From Ruminococcus sp. (GTDB lineage: Bacteria; Bacillota; Clostridia; Oscillospirales; Ruminococcaceae): 64,000 nt of DNA. Shown in pieces: positions 42,719 through 50,810 of this stretch (position 1 is its first letter; each line of letters begins with the position of its first letter). A model generated the notes under the pieces. It worked only from the letters and a program-made list of their open reading frames with translations, was not told the DNA's origin and did no database searches. The DNA is taken from positions 19,079 to 83,078 of the forward strand of contig SVNV01000008.1 of assembly GCA_015066705.1 (NCBI GenBank), read 5' to 3'. The position numbers and the translations under genes were made by a program.

Positions 42719-42766
42719 TTTAAATTATCCTTTCGTCGTTAATTCTGGTTTCAAAAAAAGTATGTT

Positions 42767-42826
42767 TCAGACTCGGAAATTCCTTCTTTGAAAACCAAAG
42801 AAAGAAAAACTGAAATAATTATTCAT
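42767..42826 (-). CDS. Possible 19-aa leader peptide of valS
   Basis: MNNYFSFSFFGFQRRNFRV-stop, with AAAGGAG 9 bases before the ATG and 48 bases between its stop and the valS ATG. Seven of 19 residues are Phe; a single Val is the last codon. A CTTTCTTTG / CAAAGAAGG hairpin overlaps its second half. Could be an upstream ORF that affects valS translation; unproven. Confidence 0.35.
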   Translation of the reverse strand: MNNYFSFSFFGFQRRNFRV

Positions 42827-42885
42827 AAGCCAATTCTCCTTTCATCACTAAATATATATTATTGCACATTTTCCTCATTTTGTCA

Positions 42886-43020
42886 ACTGGCGCTGGCGCC
42901 AGTGCCACCTACCCTCGCCACACATTTGATAGGGTTTTAAAATTTGCGTGCTCGGGTGTTATCGGCTCGCATAGGCTCGATTTAACAATGCACAATTATC
43001 CATTGTCATTTGTCAATTAG
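42886..43020. repeat. Decayed repeat region upstream of the Nudix gene
   Basis: Starts with a perfect palindrome ACTGGCGC-TG-GCGCCAGT (42886-42903) followed by GCCACCTACCC, matching the style of 4891-4920; ends with AATGCACAATTATCCATTGTCATTTGTCAATT, a member of the ACAATTGAC repeat group. Between them nothing else is recognised. Likely remnants of two repeat families. Confidence 0.5.
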
Positions 43021-43038
43021 TATGCTATACTATATATA
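43010..43038 (+). promoter_or_regulatory. Promoter of the Nudix gene within repeat sequence
   Basis: TTGTCA (43010-43015), 17-bp spacer, TATATA (43033-43038). The -35 box is part of the ACAATTGAC-type repeat, so the repeat may supply the promoter. Confidence 0.5.
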
Positions 43039-43071
43039 AACAACCACAATCCAAAGAAAAGAGGTAAACAA

Positions 43072-43614
43072 ATGCATTTAAGCGAAGAAACTTTATCTGT
43101 TGAAGAAATTTTCAAAGGGAAAATTCTTGACGTTACAAGAGATACCGTTATGCTTGAAAACGGCGAAAAAGCTTTCCGTGAGGTAATTCACCACAATGGT
43201 GGAGTCTGTGTTGTTCCGCTTACTGATGAGGGAGAGGTTATTTTTGTCAGACAGTTCCGTTATCCTTTTAAAAAGATACTTACGGAAGTTCCTGCGGGGA
43301 AGCTCGAAAAAGGCGAAAATCCGCTTGAATGTGGTATCCGTGAGCTGAAAGAAGAGGTGGGTGCAGAGGCAAAGGAAATTATCCCCCTTGGCTGTCTTTA
43401 TCCGACGGTAGCTTATGACACGGAAATCATTTATATGTATCTTGCAAAAGGGCTGACTTTTTCTGAGCAGTCACTTGATGAAGACGAGTTTCTTGATGTG
43501 GTAAAAATTCCACTTGAGGAGGCATACAGAATGGCAATGAATGGCGAGTTACCCGACGCAAAAACCCAGCTTGCGATTTTAAAAACTTATCTTTTTACAA
43601 TGCACAATGCATAA
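43072..43614 (+). CDS. Nudix hydrolase, ADP-ribose pyrophosphatase type
   Basis: 180 aa. Nudix box GKLEKGENPLECGIRELKEEVGAEAKEI matches Gx5Ex7REUxEExGU (residues about 84-106); EVPAGKLE before it and CLYPTVAYDTEIIYMYLA after it are typical of ADP-ribose/ADP-sugar pyrophosphatases (NudF type). Hydrolyses ADP-ribose to AMP and ribose 5-phosphate. The last codons Met-His-Asn-Ala-stop are encoded by the ACAATGCACAATGCATAA repeat, so the natural C-terminus may have been replaced. Confidence 0.9.
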   Translation: MHLSEETLSVEEIFKGKILDVTRDTVMLENGEKAFREVIHHNGGVCVVPLTDEGEVIFVRQFRYPFKKILTEVPAGKLEKGENPLECGIRELKEEVGAEAKEIIPLGCLYPTVAYDTEIIYMYLAKGLTFSEQSLDEDEFLDVVKIPLEEAYRMAMNGELPDAKTQLAILKTYLFTMHNA

Positions 43615-43717
43615 TTTACAATGCACAAATAAAGCGTACAGATTTCTCTGTACGCTTAATTTTTTACCCGTTGCCGTAGGCAACACCATAATTGTCCATT
43701 ATCAACTGTAAACTGAA
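43598..43717. repeat. Repeat and terminator block after the Nudix gene
   Basis: CAATGCACAATGCATAATTT-type repeats (43598-43628), the terminator hairpin, GTTGCC-GTA-GGCAAC (about 43670-43684), then ATAATTGTCCATTATCAACTG (inverted repeat-like sequence) up to the ABC permease stop. Confidence 0.6.
43632..43666 (+). terminator. Terminator of the Nudix gene
   Basis: AAGCGTACAG / CTGTACGCTT stem, loop ATTTCT, tail AATTTTTT. The GTACAGATTT core is shared with the ilvC terminator. Confidence 0.85.
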
Positions 43718-45097
43718 CTATACTTCCTTTTTTGTAAATCCGTCCCATGCGACAAGTCCGAAAACCAGCATATGAACTAAAATTACTATAATTGCAAAGC
43801 CAAGCGAATGGTTAGGGTAATATGAATTGCCTTCTGCGATAGCCTTCAGGTCTGTGTTTGACCAGATGAGGTATCTTCCCCAGTCCTGCTTGAATGTCGC
43901 AAGAAGCTGAACGATTGCGCTTCCTGAAAGCAGTGAAAATACAGATAATCCTGTTGCAAGACCGGAGCTTTTTGTAAGCGACGAAACAGCAAACGCAAGA
44001 GTTACAGATACAACAACGTCAATGCTCTTGAGCATAAACAGCTTAAAGATATAGCCGAGACCTGAGGTAGTGACGATTTCGTTGTTTACGATTTTTATGT
44101 AGTCTGCACCGATGTCTGATGTTCCGAAGAATAACATTGACAAAAGAATGGTCGACACGTAGAAAATCAGGATAAAGCCATAGCCCGTAACAATACAGGT
44201 AATATATTTGGAAACTAAAATCTTCCAGCGTTTAACAGGGTTTATGAGAAGAAATTTTATTGTGCCCTGTGAAAACTCGTTAGCAATAATGCTTCCTGCA
44301 AGGACTGCAACAAGAAGTCCGATAAAAGAAATAATCATCGGAGAATTTGTAAGACAAACCCAGATATTGAGTGCGGGCATTTCCTCTGTGGAGTAATCGG
44401 CAACATTAACTGCTATATTGTTTTCGAGTCTGTAAAGACCGAGTTTTACACTGTTTTTATATGCTTCTGCTTCTTCTTTGGAGATTGTGCCTATAGCTAT
44501 CATTTCTTTAGCATCGGCTATGTCAGTGATAAGAATGTTTTTGTAATCTTCATTTGTAATAAATCCGTCAGGGAAAGGAATATTGTTGTCAATTCTGTAC
44601 TGGTATTCCCAGTATAAATCCTCAGGAGTATCCATTTTCTTATAGCTGTCAATCATATACTGACAGTAGGCTTTCCAATCATTTTTTTCAATTATTGAAA
44701 GCATTTCCTTACGGGTTGCCTCGTCGTAGGTGTATACGACTGTTTTCTCGTCTGTGAAATTTCCGTCTTCGTCAGTAGCGTAGCTTGTTTCATATGAAAA
44801 AGCCTCCTCACAGGCTTCGTATCTCCAATTCCACATAACGTTATGCTTTTTCATATATTCAAACATTTCGATTTTAAGCTCGTAGCCTGTGTATTTTTCC
44901 AGCTCGGCGTCACTTATAAGCTGGTCGTAATCGGGCTGTTCTATGACTGTATCTCCTAACCACTGTTTTTCCTGCTCTACATTAAAAAACATCAATGCAG
45001 TAAATCCGATACAAATGACAAACACCATTACAAAAAGGATAATTGTGGAGAGTTTTTTATATGACTTGATAAATTCATTTTCAATAAGTCTGAACAT
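43718..45097 (-). CDS. ABC-2-type transporter permease
   Basis: 459 aa. One N-terminal membrane segment (about 16-38), a large extracellular domain of about 200 residues, then five to six membrane segments (from WVCLTNSPMIISFIGLLVAV onward), including the ABC-2 block ANEFSQGTIKFLLINPVKRW. Pairs with the ATPase upstream to export an unknown substrate (peptide or drug). Start is ambiguous: ATG at 45097 directly after the ATPase stop, or TTG at 45106 with an ideal 8-base distance to GGAGG. Confidence 0.85.
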   Translation of the reverse strand: MFRLIENEFIKSYKKLSTIILFVMVFVICIGFTALMFFNVEQEKQWLGDTVIEQPDYDQLISDAELEKYTGYELKIEMFEYMKKHNVMWNWRYEACEEAFSYETSYATDEDGNFTDEKTVVYTYDEATRKEMLSIIEKNDWKAYCQYMIDSYKKMDTPEDLYWEYQYRIDNNIPFPDGFITNEDYKNILITDIADAKEMIAIGTISKEEAEAYKNSVKLGLYRLENNIAVNVADYSTEEMPALNIWVCLTNSPMIISFIGLLVAVLAGSIIANEFSQGTIKFLLINPVKRWKILVSKYITCIVTGYGFILIFYVSTILLSMLFFGTSDIGADYIKIVNNEIVTTSGLGYIFKLFMLKSIDVVVSVTLAFAVSSLTKSSGLATGLSVFSLLSGSAIVQLLATFKQDWGRYLIWSNTDLKAIAEGNSYYPNHSLGFAIIVILVHMLVFGLVAWDGFTKKEV

Positions 45098-45098
45098 C

Positions 45099-46046
45099 TT
45101 AATCAATCTGAACACCTCCCGAATTTGTTATTTCAATAAATACATCTTCAAGCTTTTTGTTTTCCTTAGGAGTAACATAATAAATATCTGTTCCACCCTT
45201 TACAAGGTCGCTTATTATCTTTGAAATTTCAGCTTTTGAGTTGTCTGAAGAAACAGAAACAGTAACTATCATATCGTTTACATTGAAATCTCTTCCTTCA
45301 AGCGCCTCAGAAGCTTTTTCTGTGTCGTTTACTTCGATATCATATTCGATAACTCCGTTTTTGTTTGCGTTAATCATTTCCTCTATTGTGTAAACGCCCA
45401 GCATTTTACCGTTTGAAATAATTCCTACTCTGTCACACATAAGCTCCATTTCGCTCATAAGGTGGCTTGAAACAATTACACAGATATTTTCCTTATGCGC
45501 AAGCTCCTTCAGAATATCACGAAGCTCCTTGATTCCCGCAGGGTCAAGACCGTTTGTCGGCTCGTCAAGAATAAGCACAGACGGGTGATGAAGAATTGAC
45601 TGTGCAACACCAAGACGCTGACGCATACCAAGTGAATACTTGCTGATTTTTTCGTCAATTCTGTTTGAAAGTCCTACGAGATTTACAACCTCGTTGATTC
45701 TTTTTTCTGTAATGCCACTTCTCATACGGGCATACTGTCTTAAATTCTGCTTTCCTGTAAGGTGTTTATACATTTCAGGGTTTTCAACAATTCCGCCGAT
45801 ACCTTCGAGAGCTTTCTCATAATTCTTTCTGATATCAAAGCCGTTTACTTCGATTTCGCCATCGTCAAGTGAGAGAAGACCTACGATAATTTTGATTGTA
45901 GTAGTTTTACCTGCACCGTTCGGGCCTAAAAATCCAAACACCTCGCCCTTGTATGCTTCAAGGTCGATATCATGAAGGATATGCTTTTTGCCGAGGGTTT
46001 TATTAAGACCGCTGATTTTAAGGGCGATAGTTCTGTTGTTTTCCAT
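45099..46046 (-). CDS. ABC transporter ATP-binding protein
   Basis: 315 aa. Walker A GPNGAGKTT (about 38-46), Q-loop region, signature YSLGMRQRLG, Walker B VLILDEPTNGLDP and H-loop SSHLMSEM, followed by a C-terminal DUF4162-like extension. CcmA/bacitracin-exporter (BcrA) subfamily. Works with the permease below. Gap of 11 bp from the preceding gene and 1 bp to the permease start. Confidence 0.93.
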   Translation of the reverse strand: MENNRTIALKISGLNKTLGKKHILHDIDLEAYKGEVFGFLGPNGAGKTTTIKIIVGLLSLDDGEIEVNGFDIRKNYEKALEGIGGIVENPEMYKHLTGKQNLRQYARMRSGITEKRINEVVNLVGLSNRIDEKISKYSLGMRQRLGVAQSILHHPSVLILDEPTNGLDPAGIKELRDILKELAHKENICVIVSSHLMSEMELMCDRVGIISNGKMLGVYTIEEMINANKNGVIEYDIEVNDTEKASEALEGRDFNVNDMIVTVSVSSDNSKAEISKIISDLVKGGTDIYYVTPKENKKLEDVFIEITNSGGVQID

Positions 46047-46057
46047 ACTTTACCTCC

Positions 46058-46729
46058 TTATTCCCCGATGTCGATTTCTTCAACCGATGTAATATATCCG
46101 CTACTGTCATAGAATCTCCAGCCGTCAGCGGTTCTTTCGAGAGTAGCCTCATATTCGCCTTCGAGTCTGAGCTTGTTTTTCTTTGTCAAATCACCTTCAT
46201 CTGAGTACCAGCCTAAGCTTTCAGGATACATTGGTGTAATAATATTCGGGTCGCCCACTGTTTCAGCTACTATGTAAACTTTAAATGTAGCTGTGGCACA
46301 GTTAGGGCCTGCCTTACGGATTTTGATATCACGTGCGTCATATACGGCAGAAATAACGTGATTTTCCTTTGTGTTATTCATCAAATCGGAATACATATCC
46401 TTTGCGTCAGTCATAAGGCATTCCCAATATAAAGAATTGGGATTTCTCTTTTTATAAACCCAGTAGTTATTTATGAATTTATTGTATTCATCCTGATATG
46501 GTTTGAATTCCTTGTCGCTGATTTCTGTCGTTTTGGTAAACTCCTCAGGCGTCACGGCATAATCGCCCATTTCCTTGATATAAGAAGAGATAAGCTCTTC
46601 GATTTCAGGCTTTTCCTTTTTAAAACTGTTGTTGTCAATCAGGGTGTAAATAGTCACGCCGATAATAAGTATCAGTGCAAGAATCAGACCCCGATTAGAC
46701 TTTTTTAACTGCCTTTTCCAGAATTTCAT
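46058..46729 (-). CDS. Single-pass membrane protein with the ABC exporter, unknown function
   Basis: 223 aa: basic start MKFWKRQLKKSNRG, membrane segment (about 14-32), and an extracellular part of about 190 residues with a helical first half and an NTF2/DUF-like second half (RRTADGWRFYDSSGYI-type ending: ERTADGWRFYDSSG). Not recognised. AAAGGGG precedes the ATG. First gene of the ABC operon, so it probably serves that exporter, for example as a sensor or substrate-binding partner. Confidence 0.75.
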   Translation of the reverse strand: MKFWKRQLKKSNRGLILALILIIGVTIYTLIDNNSFKKEKPEIEELISSYIKEMGDYAVTPEEFTKTTEISDKEFKPYQDEYNKFINNYWVYKKRNPNSLYWECLMTDAKDMYSDLMNNTKENHVISAVYDARDIKIRKAGPNCATATFKVYIVAETVGDPNIITPMYPESLGWYSDEGDLTKKNKLRLEGEYEATLERTADGWRFYDSSGYITSVEEIDIGE

Positions 46730-46798
46730 CTAAAAACCCCTTTCGTTTTTTAGTTTGTGTGATTTGAAAATAAAAGTATCACTACCAATATTATTACA

Positions 46799-46828
46799 TT
46801 GACAACCGGATAACTTGTATAGTATAAT
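46799..46828 (+). promoter_or_regulatory. Promoter of the CAP lipoprotein gene
   Basis: TTGACA (46799-46804), 18-bp spacer, TATAAT (46823-46828). Transcript leader about 127 bases containing the 31-bp palindrome at 46859-46889. Confidence 0.75.
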
Positions 46829-46849
46829 TGTATTATAGTTTATACAAGT
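46813..46849. promoter_or_regulatory. Inverted repeat over the divergent promoter region
   Basis: ACTTGTATA (46813-46821) and TATACAAGT (46841-46849) flank the TATAAT. The layout resembles GntR/YtrA-type operators found before ABC exporter operons, but no GntR gene is adjacent. Confidence 0.5.
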
Positions 46850-46858
46850 GGTTCGGAT

Positions 46859-46889
46859 ATAACTGTACTACTCCGAGTAGTACAGTTAT
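46859..46889. promoter_or_regulatory. Perfect 31-bp palindrome between divergent genes
   Basis: Fourteen-base arms (ATAACTGTACTACT and mirror) around CCG. No T tail on either side, so an operator or RNA hairpin is more likely than a terminator. Confidence 0.65.
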
Positions 46890-46961
46890 GAGTATAACAC
46901 CATAGGAATAATTTGTCAAGAGTTTTTTAAACAATTTTTAAAATACAAAGGAGGGTACAAC

Positions 46962-48098
46962 TTGAAAAAATTATACATATTATCATTGCTTGCTTTGAGT
47001 ATGATTTTTGCAGGCTGTTCTGAAATCGACGACCCTCTCAGCAATAATAATGCAGAGAAAAGCAAGACGGGAATAACTACACCTGTCAATGACAACAAGA
47101 GAACAAGCGGTATATCAGACGGAACTTCTGTTTCTATATATACCACAGACAAAAACGGAGAGAATTCAGAAACAGAACCTGTAAACACTACTACTCAGAT
47201 ACCTGAAAATTCAGGTTCGGTGGATAGTCAGGAAGGCTCAACAACCAGCACAACCACGCCTGACACAACAACTACGACTATAACAACAACTAACACAAAT
47301 TCTACGACCACTACTACGAAGATAAACACAACTACTTCTTTAAAGAATACTACAACCACCTCAAAGGCAAATTCGACTTCTAAAACCACAACAACCCCGA
47401 AGGTAACAACTTCAAAGAAAACAACAACTACAATCGGCACGACTACAAAGCCGACCACCACAACAAGGCTTACGACAACTACTAAAAAGACAACTACAAC
47501 TAAAAAGCCTACTGTAACAACAACTACAACAAAGAAGCCTGTTGTTACCACAACAACGACTAAAAAGCCTGTTGTTACAACCACTACTACAAAGAAGCCG
47601 GTTACAACTACAACCACCACAAAAAAACCTGTAGTTACTACAACAACCACAACAACAGGAAGCTCATCTGGAGTAAAGCTTCCATACGATTCGACTACAA
47701 ATGCTTATATCAACGAGGTTCTGAGGCTGACAAATGAGTTCAGAGCTGAAAACGGCGTTGCACCGCTCAAACTTGACCTTGATTTGACAAAGGTCGGTAT
47801 GGTGAGAGCAAACGAAATCGTAGAAAAATTTGACCACGTGAGACCTGACGGCACACAATGCTTTACAGCTTTTGAAGAAGGCGGATTTATTCTCGGTGAA
47901 AATTGCTGGACAATGGGCGAAAACATCGCTTATGGTTACAGGTCAGCAGAAAAAGTTGTTGAAGCGTGGATAGCCTCCGAAGGACACAGAAAGAATATGC
48001 TTAACTATAAGTTTGATACAATCGGCATTGGCTTTGTAAATGTGAACGGTGTCTATTACTGGACTCAGTGTTTTGTGGGCGAAGAATACATACCATAA
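46962..48098 (+). CDS. CAP-domain lipoprotein with long Thr-rich linker
   Basis: 378 aa. Lipoprotein signal with lipobox ALSMIFAGC (Cys about 19), an Asn/Ser-rich stretch, a Thr-rich linker of about 130 residues (about 85-228) built of units such as TTTTKKPVV, and a C-terminal CAP domain (LTNEFRAENGVAPLKLDLDL, FDHVRPDG, MGENIAYG, SEGHRKNML, IGIGFVNVNGVYYW). Surface-exposed; function of bacterial CAP domains is not settled. TTG start with AAAGGAGGG 8 bases upstream. Paralogue of 20431-21576 in its CAP domain and linker, but lipid-anchored and not TM-anchored. The antisense frame over the linker is open only because of the repeats. Confidence 0.9.
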   Translation: MKKLYILSLLALSMIFAGCSEIDDPLSNNNAEKSKTGITTPVNDNKRTSGISDGTSVSIYTTDKNGENSETEPVNTTTQIPENSGSVDSQEGSTTSTTTPDTTTTTITTTNTNSTTTTTKINTTTSLKNTTTTSKANSTSKTTTTPKVTTSKKTTTTIGTTTKPTTTTRLTTTTKKTTTTKKPTVTTTTTKKPVVTTTTTKKPVVTTTTTKKPVTTTTTTKKPVVTTTTTTTGSSSGVKLPYDSTTNAYINEVLRLTNEFRAENGVAPLKLDLDLTKVGMVRANEIVEKFDHVRPDGTQCFTAFEEGGFILGENCWTMGENIAYGYRSAEKVVEAWIASEGHRKNMLNYKFDTIGIGFVNVNGVYYWTQCFVGEEYIP

Positions 48099-48140
48099 AA
48101 ATAACTATCCCCCGCTGTGCGGGGGATAGTTATTTTATAT
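48097..48140 (+). terminator. Terminator of the CAP lipoprotein gene
   Basis: Long perfect stem AATAACTATCCCCCGC and mirror around TGT, tail TATTTTATAT; the stem sequence is the near-complement of the central hairpin of the element at 37806-38067. Confidence 0.85.
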
Positions 48141-48155
48141 ATTAGATATATTAGA

Positions 48156-48905
48156 TTAGTTATCAATATTCAGAATATACCATTGTCTGCCGATTTTAGC
48201 GACATAGACATACATATCCTGAACCTCTTTGGCCTTACTTCCTTTAAAGGTTACATTTGTCGCAACCATATAAGCTTCTGTGATATCATAGCTTAGTCCG
48301 TAAGCTGTTTCAAGGGTGTCTTCGCTTTCTTTTATGGAGGATTCGTCCATTTTTTCTTCTGCGCCAAATTTCAGAGTAATAGTGTAGTTTTCACCAAAGC
48401 CCTCGATATAGTCGCTGTAAAGCTCCTTCATAGCGTCGCTGTCGGAAAGTCCTTTGTCCTCGGCGATATCTCTGTATTCGTTTGCCATTGGCTTGACCAT
48501 TGTGCTTAGATAGCCTTCAAAATCGTTGTTTTCGATTGCATTGAAGTAAGTAGAAATTACTTCTGTCTTATCCTTTGGCTTAAAAATATATCCGTTATTA
48601 TATAGTGCAAACAAAACTATCGCGCCAAAAACTACAATCGCTACAATGATAAATCCCCACTGAGAATTTCTCTTTTGTGCCTGACGGCGTTTTGCGGCAG
48701 TCTGGTTTTCCTGTTTTTTGAGAGCCTCGCGCTTTGCTTTCAGTTCCTCATTTTTCTGAGCTTTTTCCTCGTCAGTCATAAAGCGTTCAGGCTTTTTAAC
48801 CTTGTATTTTTCATAAGCCCTGATTTCGAGGTCAGGATTACCGTAGCCACAGCTCTGGCAATACTCGCCTTTATATTCTTTTCCGCAACTTTTACAGACC
48901 TTCAT
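48156..48905 (-). CDS. Zinc-ribbon single-pass membrane protein
   Basis: 249 aa. N-terminal zinc ribbon CKSCGKEYKGEYCQSCG (about 4-20), a Lys/Glu-rich coiled region, a membrane segment (about 84-106), and an extracellular NTF2/DUF4878-like domain (about 115-249). The ribbon faces the cytosol. Similar proteins are common in Bacillota and uncharacterised. Last gene of the fabD-to-here minus operon (14 bp after aroK). Confidence 0.8.
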   Translation of the reverse strand: MKVCKSCGKEYKGEYCQSCGYGNPDLEIRAYEKYKVKKPERFMTDEEKAQKNEELKAKREALKKQENQTAAKRRQAQKRNSQWGFIIVAIVVFGAIVLFALYNNGYIFKPKDKTEVISTYFNAIENNDFEGYLSTMVKPMANEYRDIAEDKGLSDSDAMKELYSDYIEGFGENYTITLKFGAEEKMDESSIKESEDTLETAYGLSYDITEAYMVATNVTFKGSKAKEVQDMYVYVAKIGRQWYILNIDN

Positions 48906-48919
48906 TTAAATTCACCTTC

Positions 48920-49426
48920 CTAAGTATAAAAAAGCTTAACGCTTTCAAGTATCTCATCGGCAATCATATTGGGGGAATTATTACCGTTACAGCTAAGCTT
49001 GCTGTGTGCTTTGTAAAGAGAATATCTCGTCTGATATCTTTCAAAAAGCTGTTCCTTTGTGGAATTATAAGCTATCGGACGCTTTTTGTCGTCCTTAATC
49101 CTGCTATAACACATTTCAAAGTCGGTATCAATAAACACGGTTATTCCACAGGAATTTGCAATTTCTGAATTTTCTTCCGAAAGAAGTGCGCCACCACCTG
49201 TTGCTACAACACCCTTTTTGTCCTTAAATTCCAAAAGTGCGTCACTTTCAAGTGTGCGAAAATGTGTTTCTCCGTATTTTTCAAATATCTGAGGAATAGT
49301 CATTCCTGCTTTTTCCTCAATGTATGTATCAAGGTCGTAAAATTCAAGTCCCAGCTTTTTTGCAAGGATTTTTCCTATTGTGGATTTTCCACAGCCCATA
49401 AATCCACAAAGATAAACACTCTTCAT
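48920..49426 (-). CDS. aroK: Shikimate kinase
   Basis: 168 aa P-loop kinase: Walker A GFMGCGKSTIGK, DLDTYIEEKAGMTIPQIF (shikimate-binding Asp), FRTLESDAL, ATGGGALL, and the lid region DDKKRPIAYN with the Arg. Phosphorylates shikimate with ATP in aromatic amino-acid synthesis. 8 bp after aroE. Confidence 0.95.
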   Translation of the reverse strand: MKSVYLCGFMGCGKSTIGKILAKKLGLEFYDLDTYIEEKAGMTIPQIFEKYGETHFRTLESDALLEFKDKKGVVATGGGALLSEENSEIANSCGITVFIDTDFEMCYSRIKDDKKRPIAYNSTKEQLFERYQTRYSLYKAHSKLSCNGNNSPNMIADEILESVKLFYT

Positions 49427-49434
49427 AAAAACCT

Positions 49435-50283
49435 CTATTTAAAATCCTTTTCCACTAAAATTTCCATTTCTTCGATGATTTTGTTGACTTCATCATTTGT
49501 ATAAAGGTCGCCGTCCCAGATTGTGTGTGCAGAAACAGCCTGCCACACAAGCATAGCCATTCCACCTGAAACTGTTTTGCCCATAGCCTTTGCTTTTCTG
49601 ATAAGCTGGGTTTCACGAGGGTTATAGATTACGTCAAAAACAGCGTCACTGTTTTCAATAACTTCATCAGCAACAGGACAGCCTTCAATTTTAGGATACA
49701 TTCCCACAGGTGTTGCATTAAGAAGCAGGTCGTAGTGCTTGCTTTTATCAATTTCGCTTGTAAGAACAACTGAAATCTCAGCGTCAGACTTTATTTCGAA
49801 AATTTCCTTTTTAACCTGCAAAGCCAGTGGCATATCAGATTCAAGAACAGCGATAGTAAGCTTTCCGTCAGCAAGGGCTGATTCAATCGCCATCATTCTT
49901 CCTACTCCGCCACAGCCAACAAGCAGAACCTCGCCGTTCATTTTTGCACCCATAGCTCTGACAGACTGCAAAAATCCGTCACAGTCGGTGTTATAGCCTA
50001 TAAGCTTGCCGTCTTTGTTTGCAACGCAGTTTACAGAATTATATCTTTTTGCAGACTGGTCAAGCTGGTCGATGTACTTTATAATATTTATCTTGTGTGG
50101 AATAGTGATGTTATATCCACCCATTGAATTAAGATAGTCTATCTTTTCTTCAAGAGCTTTTTCGTCAGCCTCAACTATTTCGTATGTAAACTCTCTGTTT
50201 TTAAGTTCAAAAAGTCTTGAGTGAATAGGTGGTGACATTGTGTGCTTTAAGCTTCCACCTAAAAGTGCAAATTTTCTTGACAT
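49435..50283 (-). CDS. aroE: Shikimate dehydrogenase (NADP)
   Basis: 282 aa. Shikimate-site motifs LKHTMSPPIHS and GGYNITIPHK (catalytic Lys), NTDCDGFL (Asp), the nucleotide-binding VLLVGCGGVGRM, and the closing GGMAMLVWQA. Reduces 3-dehydroshikimate. AAGGAC precedes the ATG. Directly upstream of aroK; the rest of the shikimate pathway is not in the window. Confidence 0.95.
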   Translation of the reverse strand: MSRKFALLGGSLKHTMSPPIHSRLFELKNREFTYEIVEADEKALEEKIDYLNSMGGYNITIPHKINIIKYIDQLDQSAKRYNSVNCVANKDGKLIGYNTDCDGFLQSVRAMGAKMNGEVLLVGCGGVGRMMAIESALADGKLTIAVLESDMPLALQVKKEIFEIKSDAEISVVLTSEIDKSKHYDLLLNATPVGMYPKIEGCPVADEVIENSDAVFDVIYNPRETQLIRKAKAMGKTVSGGMAMLVWQAVSAHTIWDGDLYTNDEVNKIIEEMEILVEKDFK

Positions 50284-50308
50284 TTAATTTATAGTCCTTC
50301 TTTCATCA

Positions 50309-50788
50309 TTAAAGAGAAATCTTCATTTCTCTTTCGCTTGGGATATATTGTCTTGTTTTGATGCCGGACATAGCAAACATCTTCTTTGAAGCCTTTACGC
50401 CGTCGGTATCTGCATACTTATCCTCACGGTAAACTACTTCCTTTATACCGCTTTGTATAATAGCCTTTGCACATTCGTTACAAGGGAAAAGGGTCACGTA
50501 AATAGTAGCACCCTTAAGGCTTCCTGTTGAACGGTTTAAAATTGCGTTGAGCTCAGCGTGACAAACAAAAGGATACTTGGTTTCCAAAAAAGCACCCTCT
50601 CTGTCCCAAGGCATATCGTCGTCACAACAGCCCGTAGGCATTCCGTTATAGCCTACTGACAAAATCTTGTTTTCATCAGAAACAATACAAGCACCAACCT
50701 GTGTGTTTGAGTCCTTGCTTCTTCCTGCAGAAAGCTGTGCAATGCCCATAAAGTATTCGTCCCATGATAAATAATCCTGTCTTTTCAT
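50309..50788 (-). CDS. comEB: Deoxycytidylate (dCMP) deaminase family protein
   Basis: 159 aa zinc deaminase: the HAE motif in VCHAELNAILN and PCNECAKAI give His-Cys-Cys zinc ligands, and the N-terminus SWDEYFMGIAQLSAGRSKD is typical of dCMP deaminases. Makes dUMP for dTMP synthesis. 'comEB' reflects the Bacillus name only; no competence operon is present. Lies between fabD and aroE with 22 and 25 bp gaps. Confidence 0.88.
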   Translation of the reverse strand: MKRQDYLSWDEYFMGIAQLSAGRSKDSNTQVGACIVSDENKILSVGYNGMPTGCCDDDMPWDREGAFLETKYPFVCHAELNAILNRSTGSLKGATIYVTLFPCNECAKAIIQSGIKEVVYREDKYADTDGVKASKKMFAMSGIKTRQYIPSEREMKISL

Positions 50789-50810
50789 AGCTAAGCTCCT
50801 TTAAAAATTA

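Noticed and set aside
42719..43071. T-box leader for valS (also looked for upstream of hisS and ilvB)
   Set aside because: No T-box conserved sequence or specifier/antiterminator arrangement could be found in any of the three leaders.
46859..46889. BlaI/MecI-type operator
   Set aside because: Contains TACTAC/GTAGTA half-sites, but spacing differs from the TACAnnTGTA core and no blaI/mecI-like gene is present.
47228..47650. Long Val-rich open frame on the minus strand over the Thr linker
   Set aside because: It is the exact antisense of the ACA/ACT-rich linker; no ribosome site and purely low-complexity valine sequence.
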